64,000 nt of DNA from Rhabditoides inermis (GCA_963966185.1 CAWZYM010000190.1:407001-471000), one strand, 5' to 3'. Positions 1 through 15,699 are shown, numbered from the stretch's first letter. The notes: generated by a model from the sequence alone, not told the origin. Program-made: numbers and translations.

Positions 1-269
1 CAATTTTCCAATCCAGTACGACAAAGTAAGCATCATTTCATTTGCATGTCAGGGAGAGAGAATGGAGTGCTGCGAACAAACTGGAAAGCGGGTTGGTGAA
101 ACGGATCACTTTATTTTATACGGGCAGGAGTGGTCTGAATAAGTTTGTGAATTGTATTTAATTTGAATTTTCCAATCCAGTACGACAAAGTAAGCATCAT
201 TTGCATGTCAGGGAGAGAGAATGGAGTGCTGCGAACAAACTGGAAAGCGGGTTGGTGAAACGGATCACT

Positions 270-3200
270 TTATTTTATACGGGCAGGAGTGGTCTGAATA
301 AGTTTGTGAATTGTATTTAATTTGAATTTTCCAATCCAGTACGACAAAGTAAGCATCATTTGCAAGTCAGGGAGAGAGAATGGAGTGCTGCGAACAAACT
401 GGAAAGCGGGTTGGTGAAACGGATCACTTGTTTTTATACGGGCAGTAGTGGTCTGAATAAGTTTGTGCTTTGTATTTAATTTGAATTTTCCAATCCAGTA
501 CGACAAAGTAAGCATCATTTGCATGTCAGGGAGAGAGAATGGAGTGCTGCGAACAAACTGGAAAGCGGGTTGGTGAAACGGATCACTTTATTTTATACGG
601 GCAGGAGTGGTCTGAATGAGTTTGTGAATTGTATTTAATTTGAATTTTCCAATCCAGTACGACAAAGTAAGCATCATTTGCATGTCAGGGAGAGAGAATG
701 GAGTGCTGCGAACAAACTGGAAAGCGGGTTGGTGAAACGGATCACTTTATTTTATACGGGCAGGAGTGGTCTTAATAAGTTTGTGATTTGTATTTAATTT
801 GAATTTTCCAATCCAGTACGACAAAGTAAGCATCATTTGCATGTCAGGGAGAGAGAATGGAGTGCTGCGAACAAACTGGAAAGCGGGTTAGTGAAACTGA
901 TCACTTTATTTTATACGCGCAGGAGTGGTCTGAATAAGTTTGTGAATTGTATTTCATTTCAATTTTCCAATCCAGTACGACAAAGTAAGCATCATTTCAT
1001 TTGCATGTCAGGGAGAGAGAATGGAGTGCTGCGAACAAACTGGAAAGCGGGTTGGTGAAACGGATCACTTTATTTTATACGGGCAGGAGTGGTCTGAATA
1101 AATTTGTGATTTGTATTTAATTTGAATTTTCCAATCCAGTACGACAAAGTAAGCATCATTTGCATGTCCGGAAGAGATAATGGAGTGCTGCGAACAAACT
1201 GGAAAGCGGGTTGGTGAAACGGATCACTTTATTTTATACGGGCAGGAGTGGTCTGAATAAGTTTGTGATTTGTATTTAATTTGAAATTTCCAATCCAGTA
1301 CGACAAAGTGAGCATCATTTGCATGTCCGAAAGAGATAATGGAGTGCTGCAAACAAACTGGAAAGCGGGTTGGTGAAACGGATCACTTTATTTTATACGG
1401 GCAGGAGTGGTCTGAATAAGTTTGTGAATTGTATTTCATTTCAATTTTCCAATCCAGTACGACAAAGTAAGCATCATTTCATTTGCATGTCAGGGAGAGA
1501 GAATGGAGTGCTGCGAACAAACTGGAAAGCGGGTTGGTGAAACGGATCACTTTATTTTATACGGGCAGGAGTGGTCTGAATAAGTTTGTGAATTGTATTT
1601 AATTTGAATTTTCCAATCCAGTACGACAAAGTAAGCATCATTTGCATGTCAGGGAGAGAGAATGGAGTGCTGCGAACAAACTGGAAAGCGGGTTGGTGAA
1701 ACGGATCACTTTATTTTATACGGGCAGGAGTGGTCTGAATAAGTTTGTGAATTGTATTTAATTTGAATTTTCCAATCCAGTACGACAAAGTAAGCATCAT
1801 TTGCAAGTCAGGGAGAGAGAATGGAGTGCTGCGAACAAACTGGAAAGCGGGTTGGTGAAACGGATCACTTGTTTTTATACGGGCAGTAGTGGTCTGAATA
1901 AGTTTGTGCTTTGTATTTAATTTGAATTTTCCAATCCAGTACGACAAAGTAAGCATCATTTGCATGTCAGGGAGAGAGAATGGAGTGCTGCGAACAAACT
2001 GGAAAGCGGGTTGGTGAAACGGATCACTTTATTTTATACGGGCAGGAGTGGTCTGAATGAGTTTGTGAATTGTATTTAATTTGAATTTTCCAATCCAGTA
2101 CGACAAAGTAAGCATCATTTGCATGTCAGGGAGAGAGAATGGAGTGCTGCGAACAAACTGGAAAGCGGGTTGGTGAAACGGATCACTTTATTTTATACGG
2201 GCAGGAGTGGTCTGAATAAGTTTGTGAATTGTATTTAATTTGAATTTTATAATCCAGTACGACAAAGTAAGCATCATTTGCAAGTCAGGGAGAGAGAATG
2301 GAGTGCTGCGAACAAACTGGAAAGCGGGTTGGTGAAACGGATCACTTTATTTTATACGGGCAGGAGTGGTCTTAATAAGTTTGTGATTTGTATTTAATTT
2401 GAATTTTCCAATCCAGTACGACAAAGTAAGCATCATTTGCATGTCAGGGAGAGAGAATGGAGTGCTGCGAACAAACTGGAAAGCGGGTTAGTGAAACTGA
2501 TCACTTTATTTTATACGCGCAGGAGTGGTCTGAATAAGTTTGTGAATTGTATTTCATTTCAATTTTCCAATCCAGTACGACAAAGTAAGCATCATTTCAT
2601 TTGCATGTCAGGGAGAGAGAATGGAGTGCTGCGAACAAACTGGAAAGCGGGTTGGTGAAACGGATCACTTTATTTTATACGGGCAGGAGTGGTCTGAATA
2701 AGTTTGTGAATTGTATTTAATTTGAATTTTCCAATCCAGTACGACAAAGTAAGCATCATTTGCATGTCAGGGAGAGAGAATGGAGTGCTGCGAACAAACT
2801 GGAAAGCGGGTTGGTGAAACGGATCACTTTATTTTATACGGGCAGGAGTGGTCTGAATAAGTTTGTGAATTGTATTTAATTTGAATTTTCCAATCCAGTA
2901 CGACAAAGTAAGCATCATTTGCATGTCCGGAAGAGATAATGGAGTGCTGCGAACAAACTGGAAAGCGGGTTGGTGAAACGGATCACTTTATTTTATACGG
3001 GCAGGAGTGGTCTGAATAAGTTTGTGATTTGTATTTAATTTGAATTTTCCAATCCAGTACGACAAAGTAAGCATCATTTGCATGTCCGGAAGAGATAATG
3101 GAGTGCTGCGAACAAACTGGAAAGCGGGTTGGTGAAACGGATCACTTTATTTTATACGGGCAGGAGTGGTCTGAATAAGTTTGTGATTTGTATTTAATTT

Positions 3201-6200
3201 GAATTTTCCAATCCAGTACGACAAAGTAAGCATCATTGGCATGTCAGGGAGAGAGAATGGAGTGCTGCGAACAAACTGGAAAGCGGGTTGGTGAAACGGA
3301 TAATTTTATTTAATACGGGCAGGAGTGGTCTGAATAAGTTTGTGATTTGTATTTAATTTGAATTTTCCAATCCAGTACGACAAACTAAGCATCATTTGCA
3401 TGTCCGGAAGAGAAAATGGAGTGCTGCGAACAAAATGGAAAGCGGGTTGGTGAAACGGATCACTTTATTTTATACGGGCAGGAGTGGTCTGAATAAGTTT
3501 GTGATTTGTAATTAATTTGAATTTTCCAATCCAGTACGACAAAGTAAGCATCATTTGCATGTCCGGAAAAGATAATGGAGTGCTGCAAACAAACTGGGAA
3601 GCGGGTTGGTGAAACGGATCACTTTATTTTATACGGGCAGGAGTGGTCTGAATAAGTTTGTGATTTGTATTAAATTTGAATTTTCAAATCCAGTACGACA
3701 AAGTAAGCATCATTTGCATGTCAGGGAGAGAGAATGGAGTGCTGCGAACAAACTGGAAAGCGGGTTGGTGAAACGGATCACTTTATTTTATACGGGCAGG
3801 AGTGGTCTGAATAAGTTTGTGATTTGTATTTAATTTGAATTTTCCAATCCAGTACGACAAAGTAAGCATCATTTGCATGTCCGGAAGAGATAATGGAGTG
3901 CTGCGAACAAACTGGAAAGCGGGTTGGTGAAACGGATCACTTTATTTTATACGGGCAGGAGTGGTCTGAATAAGTTTGTGATTTGTATTTAATTTGAATT
4001 TTCCAATCCAGTACGACAAAGTAAGCATCATTTGCATGTCCGGAAGAGATAATGGAGTGCTGCGAACAAACTGGAAAGCGGGTTGGTGAAACGGATCACT
4101 TTATTTTATACGGGCAGGAGTGGTCTGAATAAGTTTGTGATTTGTATTTAATTTGAATTTTCCAATCCAGTACGACAAAGTAAGCATCATTTGCATGTCA
4201 GGGAGAGAGAATGGAGTGCTGCGAACAAACTGGAAAGCGGGTTGGTGAAACGGATAATTTTATTTTATACGGGCAGGAGTGGTCTGAATAAGTTTGTGAT
4301 TTGTATTTAATTTGAATTTTCCAATCCAGTACGACAAACTAAGCATCATTTGCATGTCCGGAAGAGAAAATGGAGTGCTGCGAACAAAATGGAAAGCGGG
4401 TTGGTGAAACGGATCACTTTATTTTATACGGGCAGGAGTGGTCTGAATAAGTTTGTGATTTGTATTTAATTTGAATTTTCCAATCCAGTACGACAAAGTA
4501 AGCATCATTTGCATGTCCGGAAAAGATAATGGAGTGCTGCAAACAAACTGGAAAGCAGGTTGGTGAAACGGATCACTTTATTTTATACGGGCAGGAGTGG
4601 TCTGAATAAGTTTGTGAATTGTATTTAATTTGAATTTTCCAATCCAGTACGACAAAGTAAGCATCATTTGCATGTCAGGGAGAGAGAATGGAGTGCTGCG
4701 AACAAACTGGAAAGCGGGTTGGTGAAACGGATCACTTTATTTTATACGGGCAGGAGTGGTCTGAATAAGTTTGTGATTTGTATTTAATTTGAATTTTCCA
4801 ATCCAGTACGACAAAGTGAGCATCATTTGCATGTCCGAAAGAGATAATGGAGTGCTGCAAACAAACTGGAAAGCGGGTTGGTGAAACGGATCACTTTATT
4901 TTATACGGGCAGGAGTGGTCTGAATAAGTTTGTGAATTGTATTTCATTTCAATTTTCCAATCCAGTACGACAAAGTAAGCATCATTTCATTTGCATGTCA
5001 GGGAGAGAGAATGGAGTGCTGCGAACAAACTGGAAAGCGGGTTGGTGAAACGGATCACTTTATTTTATACGGGCAGGAGTGGTCTGAATAAGTTTGTGAA
5101 TTGTATTTAATTTGAATTTTCCAATCCAGTACGACAAAGTAAGCATCATTTGCATGTCAGGGAGAGAGAATGGAGTGCTGCGAACAAACTGGAAAGCGGG
5201 TTGGTGAAACGGATCACTTTATTTTATACGGGCAGGAGTGGTCTGAATAAGTTTGTGAATTGTATTTAATTTGAATTTTCCAATCCAGTACGACAAAGTA
5301 AGCATCATTTGCAAGTCAGGGAGAGAGAATGGAGTGCTGCGAACAAACTGGAAAGCGGGTTGGTGAAACGGATCACTTGTTTTTATACGGGCAGTAGTGG
5401 TCTGAATAAGTTTGTGCTTTGTATTTAATTTGAATTTTCCAATCCAGTACGACAAAGTAAGCATCATTTGCATGTCAGGGAGAGAGAATGGAGTGCTGCG
5501 AACAAACTGGAAAGCGGGTTGGTGAAACGGATCACTTTATTTTATACGGGCAGGAGTGGTCTGAATGAGTTTGTGAATTGTATTTAATTTGAATTTTCCA
5601 ATCCAGTACGACAAAGTAAGCATCATTTGCATGTCAGGGAGAGAGAATGGAGTGCTGCGAACAAACTGGAAAGCGGGTTGGTGAAACGGATCACTTTATT
5701 TTATACGGGCAGGAGTGGTCTGAATAAGTTTGTGAATTGTATTTAATTTGAATTTTATAATCCAGTACGACAAAGTAAGCATCATTTGCAAGTCAGGGAG
5801 AGAGAATGGAGTGCTGCGAACAAACTGGAAAGCGGGTTGGTGAAACGGATCACTTTATTTTATACGGGCAGGAGTGGTCTTAATAAGTTTGTGATTTGTA
5901 TTTAATTTGAATTTTCCAATCCAGTACGACAAAGTAAGCATCATTTGCATGTCAGGGAGAGAGAATGGAGTGCTGCGAACAAACTGGAAAGCGGGTTAGT
6001 GAAACTGATCACTTTATTTTATACGCGCAGGAGTGGTCTGAATAAGTTTGTGAATTGTATTTCATTTCAATTTTCCAATCCAGTACGACAAAGTAAGCAT
6101 CATTTCATTTGCATGTCAGGGAGAGAGAATGGAGTGCTGCGAACAAACTGGAAAGCGGGTTGGTGAAACGGATCACTTTATTTTATACGGGCAGGAGTGG

Positions 6201-9200
6201 TCTGAATAAATTTGTGATTTGTATTTAATTTGAATTTTCCAATCCAGTACGACAAAGTAAGCATCATTTGCATGTCCGGAAGAGATAATGGAGTGCTGCG
6301 AACAAACTGGAAAGCGGGTTGGTGAAACGGATCACTTTATTTTATACGGGCAGGAGTGGTCTGAATAAGTTTGTGATTTGTATTTAATTTGAAATTTCCA
6401 ATCCAGTACGACAAAGTGAGCATCATTTGCATGTCCGAAAGAGATAATGGAGTGCTGCAAACAAACTGGAAAGCGGGTTGGTGAAACGGATCACTTTATT
6501 TTATACGGGCAGGAGTGGTCTGAATAAGTTTGTGAATTGTATTTCATTTCAATTTTCCAATCCAGTACGACAAAGTAAGCATCATTTCATTTGCATGTCA
6601 GGGAGAGAGAATGGAGTGCTGCGAACAAACTGGAAAGCGGGTTGGTGAAACGGATCACTTTATTTTATACGGGCAGGAGTGGTCTGAATAAGTTTGTGAA
6701 TTGTATTTAATTTGAATTTTCCAATCCAGTACGACAAAGTAAGCATCATTTGCATGTCAGGGAGAGAGAATGGAGTGCTGCGAACAAACTGGAAAGCGGG
6801 TTGGTGAAACGGATCACTTTATTTTATACGGGCAGGAGTGGTCTGAATAAGTTTGTGAATTGTATTTAATTTGAATTTTCCAATCCAGTACGACAAAGTA
6901 AGCATCATTTGCAAGTCAGGGAGAGAGAATGGAGTGCTGCGAACAAACTGGAAAGCGGGTTGGTGAAACGGATCACTTGTTTTTATACGGGCAGTAGTGG
7001 TCTGAATAAGTTTGTGCTTTGTATTTAATTTGAATTTTCCAATCCAGTACGACAAAGTAAGCATCATTTGCATGTCAGGGAGAGAGAATGGAGTGCTGCG
7101 AACAAACTGGAAAGCGGGTTGGTGAAACGGATCACTTTATTTTATACGGGCAGGAGTGGTCTGAATGAGTTTGTGAATTGTATTTAATTTGAATTTTCCA
7201 ATCCAGTACGACAAAGTAAGCATCATTTGCATGTCAGGGAGAGAGAATGGAGTGCTGCGAACAAACTGGAAAGCGGGTTGGTGAAACGGATCACTTTATT
7301 TTATACGGGCAGGAGTGGTCTGAATAAGTTTGTGAATTGTATTTAATTTGAATTTTATAATCCAGTACGACAAAGTAAGCATCATTTGCAAGTCAGGGAG
7401 AGAGAATGGAGTGCTGCGAACAAACTGGAAAGCGGGTTGGTGAAACGGATCACTTTATTTTATACGGGCAGGAGTGGTCTTAATAAGTTTGTGATTTGTA
7501 TTTAATTTGAATTTTCCAATCCAGTACGACAAAGTAAGCATCATTTGCATGTCAGGGAGAGAGAATGGAGTGCTGCGAACAAACTGGAAAGCGGGTTAGT
7601 GAAACTGATCACTTTATTTTATACGCGCAGGAGTGGTCTGAATAAGTTTGTGAATTGTATTTCATTTCAATTTTCCAATCCAGTACGACAAAGTAAGCAT
7701 CATTTCATTTGCATGTCAGGGAGAGAGAATGGAGTGCTGCGAACAAACTGGAAAGCGGGTTGGTGAAACGGATCACTTTATTTTATACGGGCAGGAGTGG
7801 TCTGAATAAGTTTGTGATTTGTATTTAATTTGAAATTTCCAATCCAGTACGACAAAGTGAGCATCATTTGCATGTCCGAAAGAGATAATGGAGTGCTGCA
7901 AACAAACTGGAAAGCGGGTTGGTGAAACGGATCACTTTATTTTATACGGGCAGGAGTGGTCTGAATAAGTTTGTGAATTGTATTTCATTTCAATTTTCCA
8001 ATCCAGTACGACAAAGTAAGCATCATTTCATTTGCATGTCAGGGAGAGAGAATGGAGTGCTGCGAACAAACTGGAAAGCGGGTTGGTGAAACGGATCACT
8101 TTATTTTATACGGGCAGGAGTGGTCTGAATAAGTTTGTGAATTGTATTTAATTTGAATTTTCCAATCCAGTACGACAAAGTGAGCATCATTTGCATGTCC
8201 GAAAGAGATAATGGAGTGCTGCAAACAAACTGGAAAGCGGGTTGGTGAAACGGATCACTTTATTTTATACGGGCAGGAGTGGTCTGAATAAGTTTGTGAA
8301 TTGTATTTCATTTCAATTTTCCAATCCAGTACGACAAAGTAAGCATCATTTCATTTGCATGTCAGGGAGAGAGAATGGAGTGCTGCGAACAAACTGGAAA
8401 GCGGGTTGGTGAAACGGATCACTTTATTTTATACGGGCAGGAGTGGTCTGAATAAGTTTGTGAATTGTATTTAATTTGAATTTTCCAATCCAGTACGACA
8501 AAGTAAGCATCATTTGCATGTCAGGGAGAGAGAATGGAGTGCTGCGAACAAACTGGAAAGCGGGTTGGTGAAACGGATCACTTTATTTTATACGGGCAGG
8601 AGTGGTCTGAATAAGTTTGTGAATTGTATTTAATTTGAATTTTCCAATCCAGTACGACAAAGTAAGCATCATTTGCAAGTCAGGGAGAGAGAATGGAGTG
8701 CTGCGAACAAACTGGAAAGCGGGTTGGTGAAACGGATCACTTGTTTTTATACGGGCAGTAGTGGTCTGAATAAGTTTGTGCTTTGTATTTAATTTGAATT
8801 TTCCAATCCAGTACGACAAAGTAAGCATCATTTGCATGTCAGGGAGAGAGAATGGAGTGCTGCGAACAAACTGGAAAGCGGGTTGGTGAAACGGATCACT
8901 TTATTTTATACGGGCAGGAGTGGTCTGAATGAGTTTGTGAATTGTATTTAATTTGAATTTTCCAATCCAGTACGACAAAGTAAGCATCATTTGCATGTCA
9001 GGGAGAGAGAATGGAGTGCTGCGAACAAACTGGAAAGCGGGTTGGTGAAACGGATCACTTTATTTTATACGGGCAGGAGTGGTCTGAATAAGTTTGTGAA
9101 TTGTATTTAATTTGAATTTTATAATCCAGTACGACAAAGTAAGCATCATTTGCAAGTCAGGGAGAGAGAATGGAGTGCTGCGAACAAACTGGAAAGCGGG

Positions 9201-12200
9201 TTGGTGAAACGGATCACTTTATTTTATACGGGCAGGAGTGGTCTTAATAAGTTTGTGATTTGTATTTAATTTGAATTTTCCAATCCAGTACGACAAAGTA
9301 AGCATCATTTGCATGTCAGGGAGAGAGAATGGAGTGCTGCGAACAAACTGGAAAGCGGGTTAGTGAAACTGATCACTTTATTTTATACGCGCAGGAGTGG
9401 TCTGAATAAGTTTGTGAATTGTATTTCATTTCAATTTTCCAATCCAGTACGACAAAGTAAGCATCATTTCATTTGCATGTCAGGGAGAGAGAATGGAGTG
9501 CTGCGAACAAACTGGAAAGCGGGTTGGTGAAACGGATCACTTTATTTTATACGGGCAGGAGTGGTCTGAATAAGTTTGTGAATTGTATTTAATTTGAATT
9601 TTCCAATCCAGTACGACAAAGTAAGCATCATTTGCATGTCAGGGAGAGAGAATGGAGTGCTGCGAACAAACTGGAAAGCGGGTTGGTGAAACGGATCACT
9701 TTATTTTATACGGGCAGGAGTGGTCTGAATAAGTTTGTGAATTGTATTTAATTTGAATTTTCCAATCCAGTACGACAAAGTAAGCATCATTTGCATGTCC
9801 GGAAGAGATAATGGAGTGCTGCGAACAAACTGGAAAGCGGGTTGGTGAAACGGATCACTTTATTTTATACGGGCAGGAGTGGTCTGAATAAGTTTGTGAT
9901 TTGTATTTAATTTGAATTTTCCAATCCAGTACGACAAAGTAAGCATCATTTGCATGTCCGGAAGAGATAATGGAGTGCTGCGAACAAACTGGAAAGCGGG
10001 TTGGTGAAACGGATCACTTTATTTTATACGGGCAGGAGTGGTCTGAATAAGTTTGTGATTTGTATTTAATTTGAAATTTCCAATCCAGTACGACAAAGTG
10101 AGCATCATTTGCATGTCCGGGAGAGAGAATGGAGTGCTGCGAACAAACTGGAAAGCGGGTTGGTGAAACGGATCACTTTATTTTATACGGGCAGGAGTGG
10201 TCTGAATAAGTTTGTGAATTGTATTTCATTTCAATTTTCCAATCCAGTACGACAAAGTAAGCATCATTTCATTTGCATGTCAGGGAGAGAGAATGGAGTG
10301 CTGCGAACAAACTGGAAAGCGGGTTGGTGAAACGGATCACTTTATTTTATACGGGCAGGAGTGGTCTGAATAAGTTTGTGAATTGTATTTAATTTGAATT
10401 TTCCAATCCAGTACGACAAAGTAAGCATCATTTGCATGTCAGGGAGAGAGAATGGAGTGCTGCGAACAAACTGGAAAGCGGGTTGGTGAAACGGATCACT
10501 TTATTTTATACGGGCAGGAGTGGTCTGAATAAGTTTGTGAATTGTATTTAATTTGAATTTTCCAATCCAGTACGACAAAGTAAGCATCATTTGCAAGTCA
10601 GGGAGAGAGAATGGAGTGCTGCGAACAAACTGGAAAGCGGGTTGGTGAAACGGATCACTTGTTTTTATACGGGCAGTAGTGGTCTGAATAAGTTTGTGCT
10701 TTGTATTTAATTTGAATTTTCCAATCCAGTACGACAAAGTAAGCATCATTTGCATGTCAGGGAGAGAGAATGGAGTGCTGCGAACAAACTGGAAAGCGGG
10801 TTGGTGAAACGGATCACTTTATTTTATACGGGCAGGAGTGGTCTGAATGAGTTTGTGAATTGTATTTAATTTGAATTTTCCAATCCAGTACGACAAAGTA
10901 AGCATCATTTGCATGTCAGGGAGAGAGAATGGAGTGCTGCGAACAAACTGGAAAGCGGGTTGGTGAAACGGATCACTTTATTTTATACGGGCAGGAGTGG
11001 TCTGAATAAGTTTGTGAATTGTATTTAATTTGAATTTTATAATCCAGTACGACAAAGTAAGCATCATTTGCAAGTCAGGGAGAGAGAATGGAGTGCTGCG
11101 AACAAACTGGAAAGCGGGTTGGTGAAACGGATCACTTTATTTTATACGGGCAGGAGTGGTCTTAATAAGTTTGTGATTTGTATTTAATTTGAATTTTCCA
11201 ATCCAGTACGACAAAGTAAGCATCATTTGCATGTCAGGGAGAGAGAATGGAGTGCTGCGAACAAACTGGAAAGCGGGTTAGTGAAACTGATCACTTTATT
11301 TTATACGCGCAGGAGTGGTCTGAATAAGTTTGTGAATTGTATTTCATTTCAATTTTCCAATCCAGTACGACAAAGTAAGCATCATTTCATTTGCATGTCA
11401 GGGAGAGAGAATGGAGTGCTGCGAACAAACTGGAAAGCGGGTTGGTGAAACGGATCACTTTATTTTATACGGGCAGGAGTGGTCTGAATAAGTTTGTGAA
11501 TTGTATTTAATTTGAATTTTCCAATCCAGTACGACAAAGTAAGCATCATTTGCATGTCAGGGAGAGAGAATGGAGTGCTGCGAACAAACTGGAAAGCGGG
11601 TTGGTGAAACGGATCACTTTATTTTATACGGGCAGGAGTGGTCTGAATAAGTTTGTGAATTGTATTTAATTTGAATTTTCCAATCCAGTACGACAAAGTA
11701 AGCATCATTTGCATGTCCGGAAGAGATAATGGAGTGCTGCGAACAAACTGGAAAGCGGGTTGGTGAAACGGATCACTTTATTTTATACGGGCAGGAGTGG
11801 TCTGAATAAGTTTGTGATTTGTATTTAATTTGAATTTTCCAATCCAGTACGACAAAGTAAGCATCATTTGCATGTCCGGAAGAGATAATGGAGTGCTGCG
11901 AACAAACTGGAAAGCGGGTTGGTGAAACGGATCACTTTATTTTATACGGGCAGGAGTGGTCTGAATAAGTTTGTGATTTGTATTTAATTTGAATTTTCCA
12001 ATCCAGTACGACAAAGTAAGCATCATTGGCATGTCAGGGAGAGAGAATGGAGTGCTGCGAACAAACTGGAAAGCGGGTTGGTGAAACGGATAATTTTATT
12101 TAATACGGGCAGGAGTGGTCTGAATAAGTTTGTGATTTGTATTTAATTTGAATTTTCCAATCCAGTACGACAAACTAAGCATCATTTGCATGTCCGGAAG

Positions 12201-13679
12201 AGAAAATGGAGTGCTGCGAACAAAATGGAAAGCGGGTTGGTGAAACGGATCACTTTATTTTATACGGGCAGGAGTGGTCTGAATAAGTTTGTGATTTGTA
12301 ATTAATTTGAATTTTCCAATCCAGTACGACAAAGTAAGCATCATTTGCATGTCCGGAAAAGATAATGGAGTGCTGCAAACAAACTGGGAAGCGGGTTGGT
12401 GAAACGGATCACTTTATTTTATACGGGCAGGAGTGGTCTGAATAAGTTTGTGATTTGTATTAAATTTGAATTTTCAAATCCAGTACGACAAAGTAAGCAT
12501 CATTTGCATGTCAGGGAGAGAGAATGGAGTGCTGCGAACAAACTGGAAAGCGGGTTGGTGAAACGGATCACTTTATTTTATACGGGCAGGAGTGGTCTGA
12601 ATAAGTTTGTGATTTGTATTTAATTTGAATTTTCCAATCCAGTACGACAAAGTAAGCATCATTTGCATGTCCGGAAGAGATAATGGAGTGCTGCGAACAA
12701 ACTGGAAAGCGGGTTGGTGAAACGGATCACTTTATTTTATACGGGCAGGAGTGGTCTGAATAAGTTTGTGAATTGTATTTAATTTGAATTTTCCAATCCA
12801 GTACGACAAAGTAAGCATCATTTGCAAGTCAGGGAGAGAGAATGGAGTGCTGCGAACAAACTGGAAAGCGGGTTGGTGAAACGGATCACTTGTTTTTATA
12901 CGGGCAGTAGTGGTCTGAATAAGTTTGTGCTTTGTATTTAATTTGAATTTTCCAATCCAGTACGACAAAGTAAGCATCATTTGCATGTCAGGGAGAGAGA
13001 ATGGAGTGCTGCGAACAAACTGGAAAGCGGGTTGGTGAAACGGATCACTTTATTTTATACGGGCAGGAGTGGTCTGAATGAGTTTGTGAATTGTATTTAA
13101 TTTGAATTTTCCAATCCAGTACGACAAAGTAAGCATCATTTGCATGTCAGGGAGAGAGAATGGAGTGCTGCGAACAAACTGGAAAGCGGGTTGGTGAAAC
13201 GGATCACTTTATTTTATACGGGCAGGAGTGGTCTGAATAAGTTTGTGAATTGTATTTAATTTGAATTTTATAATCCAGTACGACAAAGTAAGCATCATTT
13301 GCAAGTCAGGGAGAGAGAATGGAGTGCTGCGAACAAACTGGAAAGCGGGTTGGTGAAACGGATCACTTTATTTTATACGGGCAGGAGTGGTCTTAATAAG
13401 TTTGTGATTTGTATTTAATTTGAATTTTCCAATCCAGTACGACAAAGTAAGCATCATTTGCATGTCAGGGAGAGAGAATGGAGTGCTGCGAACAAACTGG
13501 AAAGCGGGTTAGTGAAACTGATCACTTTATTTTATACGCGCAGGAGTGGTCTGAATAAGTTTGTGAATTGTATTTCATTTCAATTTTCCAATCCAGTACG
13601 ACAAAGTAAGCATCATTTCATTTGCATGTCAGGGAGAGAGAATGGAGTGCTGCGAACAAACTGGAAAGCGGGTTGGTGA
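270..13679 (+). repeat. Higher-order module repeated seven times within the satellite
   Basis: A module is defined by a monomer with GCAAGTCAGG plus GGGCAGTAGTGG and, a few monomers later, a monomer with GGGTTAGTGAAACTGATCAC and ACGCGCAGG followed by the 5-bp-slip form. It recurs at about 270, 1,711, 5,219, 6,819, 8,583, 10,501 and 12,732. In copies 2-7 the two marker monomers start exactly 726 bp apart. In the first copy they are 567 bp apart, one 159-bp monomer fewer (the AATTTTATAATCC monomer is missing). Module-to-module distances vary (1,441; 3,508; 1,600; 1,764; 1,918; 2,231), which is a whole number of monomers plus 5-bp slips each time. This is the pattern expected from unequal exchange. 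Confidence 0.85.
1500..12700 (+). repeat. Large internal duplication of satellite, offset 8,790 bp
   Basis: Three separate marker positions (1,711, 2,437 and 3,606) recur at 10,501, 11,227 and 12,396, each shifted by exactly 8,790 bp. The intervening monomer order is the same, including rare variants such as GGATAATTTTATTTAATACG and GTAATTAATTTG. A further copy of the 12,0xx-12,650 part recurs about 2,395 bp downstream, at 14,4xx-15,050. Only the two ends of this interval are duplicated; the outer limits are approximate. Confidence 0.75.
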
Positions 13680-15699
13680 AACGGATCACTTTATTTTATA
13701 CGGGCAGGAGTGGTCTGAATAAGTTTGTGAATTGTATTTAATTTGAATTTTCCAATCCAGTACGACAAAGTAAGCATCATTTGCATGTCAGGGAGAGAGA
13801 ATGGAGTGCTGCGAACAAACTGGAAAGCGGGTTGGTGAAACGGATCACTTTATTTTATACGGGCAGGAGTGGTCTGAATAAGTTTGTGATTTGTATTTAA
13901 TTTGAATTTTCCAATCCAGTACGACAAAGTAAGCATCATTTCATTTGCATGTCAGGGAGAGAGAATGGAGTGCTGCGAACAAACTGGAAAGCGGGTTGGT
14001 GAAACGGATCACTTTATTTTATACGGGCAGGAGTGGTCTGAATAAGTTTGTGAATTGTATTTAATTTGAATTTTCCAATCCAGTACGACAAAGTAAGCAT
14101 CATTTGCATGTCCGGAAGAGATAATGGAGTGCTGCGAACAAACTGGAAAGCGGGTTGGTGAAACGGATCACTTTATTTTATACGGGCAGGAGTGGTCTGA
14201 ATAAGTTTGTGATTTGTATTTAATTTGAATTTTCCAATCCAGTACGACAAAGTAAGCATCATTTGCATGTCCGGAAGAGATAATGGAGTGCTGCGAACAA
14301 ACTGGAAAGCGGGTTGGTGAAACGGATCACTTTATTTTATACGGGCAGGAGTGGTCTGAATAAGTTTGTGATTTGTATTTAATTTGAATTTTCCAATCCA
14401 GTACGACAAAGTAAGCATCATTGGCATGTCAGGGAGAGAGAATGGAGTGCTGCGAACAAACTGGAAAGCGGGTTGGTGAAACGGATAATTTTATTTAATA
14501 CGGGCAGGAGTGGTCTGAATAAGTTTGTGATTTGTATTTAATTTGAATTTTCCAATCCAGTACGACAAACTAAGCATCATTTGCATGTCCGGAAGAGAAA
14601 ATGGAGTGCTGCGAACAAAATGGAAAGCGGGTTGGTGAAACGGATCACTTTATTTTATACGGGCAGGAGTGGTCTGAATAAGTTTGTGATTTGTAATTAA
14701 TTTGAATTTTCCAATCCAGTACGACAAAGTAAGCATCATTTGCATGTCCGGAAAAGATAATGGAGTGCTGCAAACAAACTGGGAAGCGGGTTGGTGAAAC
14801 GGATCACTTTATTTTATACGGGCAGGAGTGGTCTGAATAAGTTTGTGATTTGTATTAAATTTGAATTTTCAAATCCAGTACGACAAAGTAAGCATCATTT
14901 GCATGTCAGGGAGAGAGAATGGAGTGCTGCGAACAAACTGGAAAGCGGGTTGGTGAAACGGATCACTTTATTTTATACGGGCAGGAGTGGTCTGAATAAG
15001 TTTGTGATTTGTATTTAATTTGAATTTTCCAATCCAGTACGACAAAGTAAGCATCATTTGCATGTCCGGAAGAGATAATGGAGTGCTGCGAACAAACTGG
15101 AAAGCGGGTTGGTGAAACGGATCACTTTATTTTATACGGGCAGGAGTGGTCTGAATAAGTTTGTGATTTGTATTTAATTTGAATTTTCCAATCCAGTACG
15201 ACAAAGTAAGCATCATTTGCATGTCCGGAAGAGATAATGGAGTGCTGCGAACAAACTGGAAAGCGGGTTGGTGAAACGGATCACTTTATTTTATACGGGC
15301 AGGAGTGGTCTGAATAAGTTTGTGATTTGTATTTAATTTGAATTTTCCAATCCAGTACGACAAAGTAAGCATCATTTGCATGTCAGGGAGAGAGAATGGA
15401 GTGCTGCGAACAAACTGGAAAGCGGGTTGGTGAAACGGATAATTTTATTTTATACGGGCAGGAGTGGTCTGAATAAGTTTGTGATTTGTATTTAATTTGA
15501 ATTTTCCAATCCAGTACGACAAACTAAGCATCATTTGCATGTCCGGAAGAGAAAATGGAGTGCTGCGAACAAAATGGAAAGCGGGTTGGTGAAACGGATC
15601 ACTTTATTTTATACGGGCAGGAGTGGTCTGAATAAGTTTGTGATTTGTATTTAATTTGAATTTTCCAATCCAGTACGACAAAGTAAGCATCATTTGCAT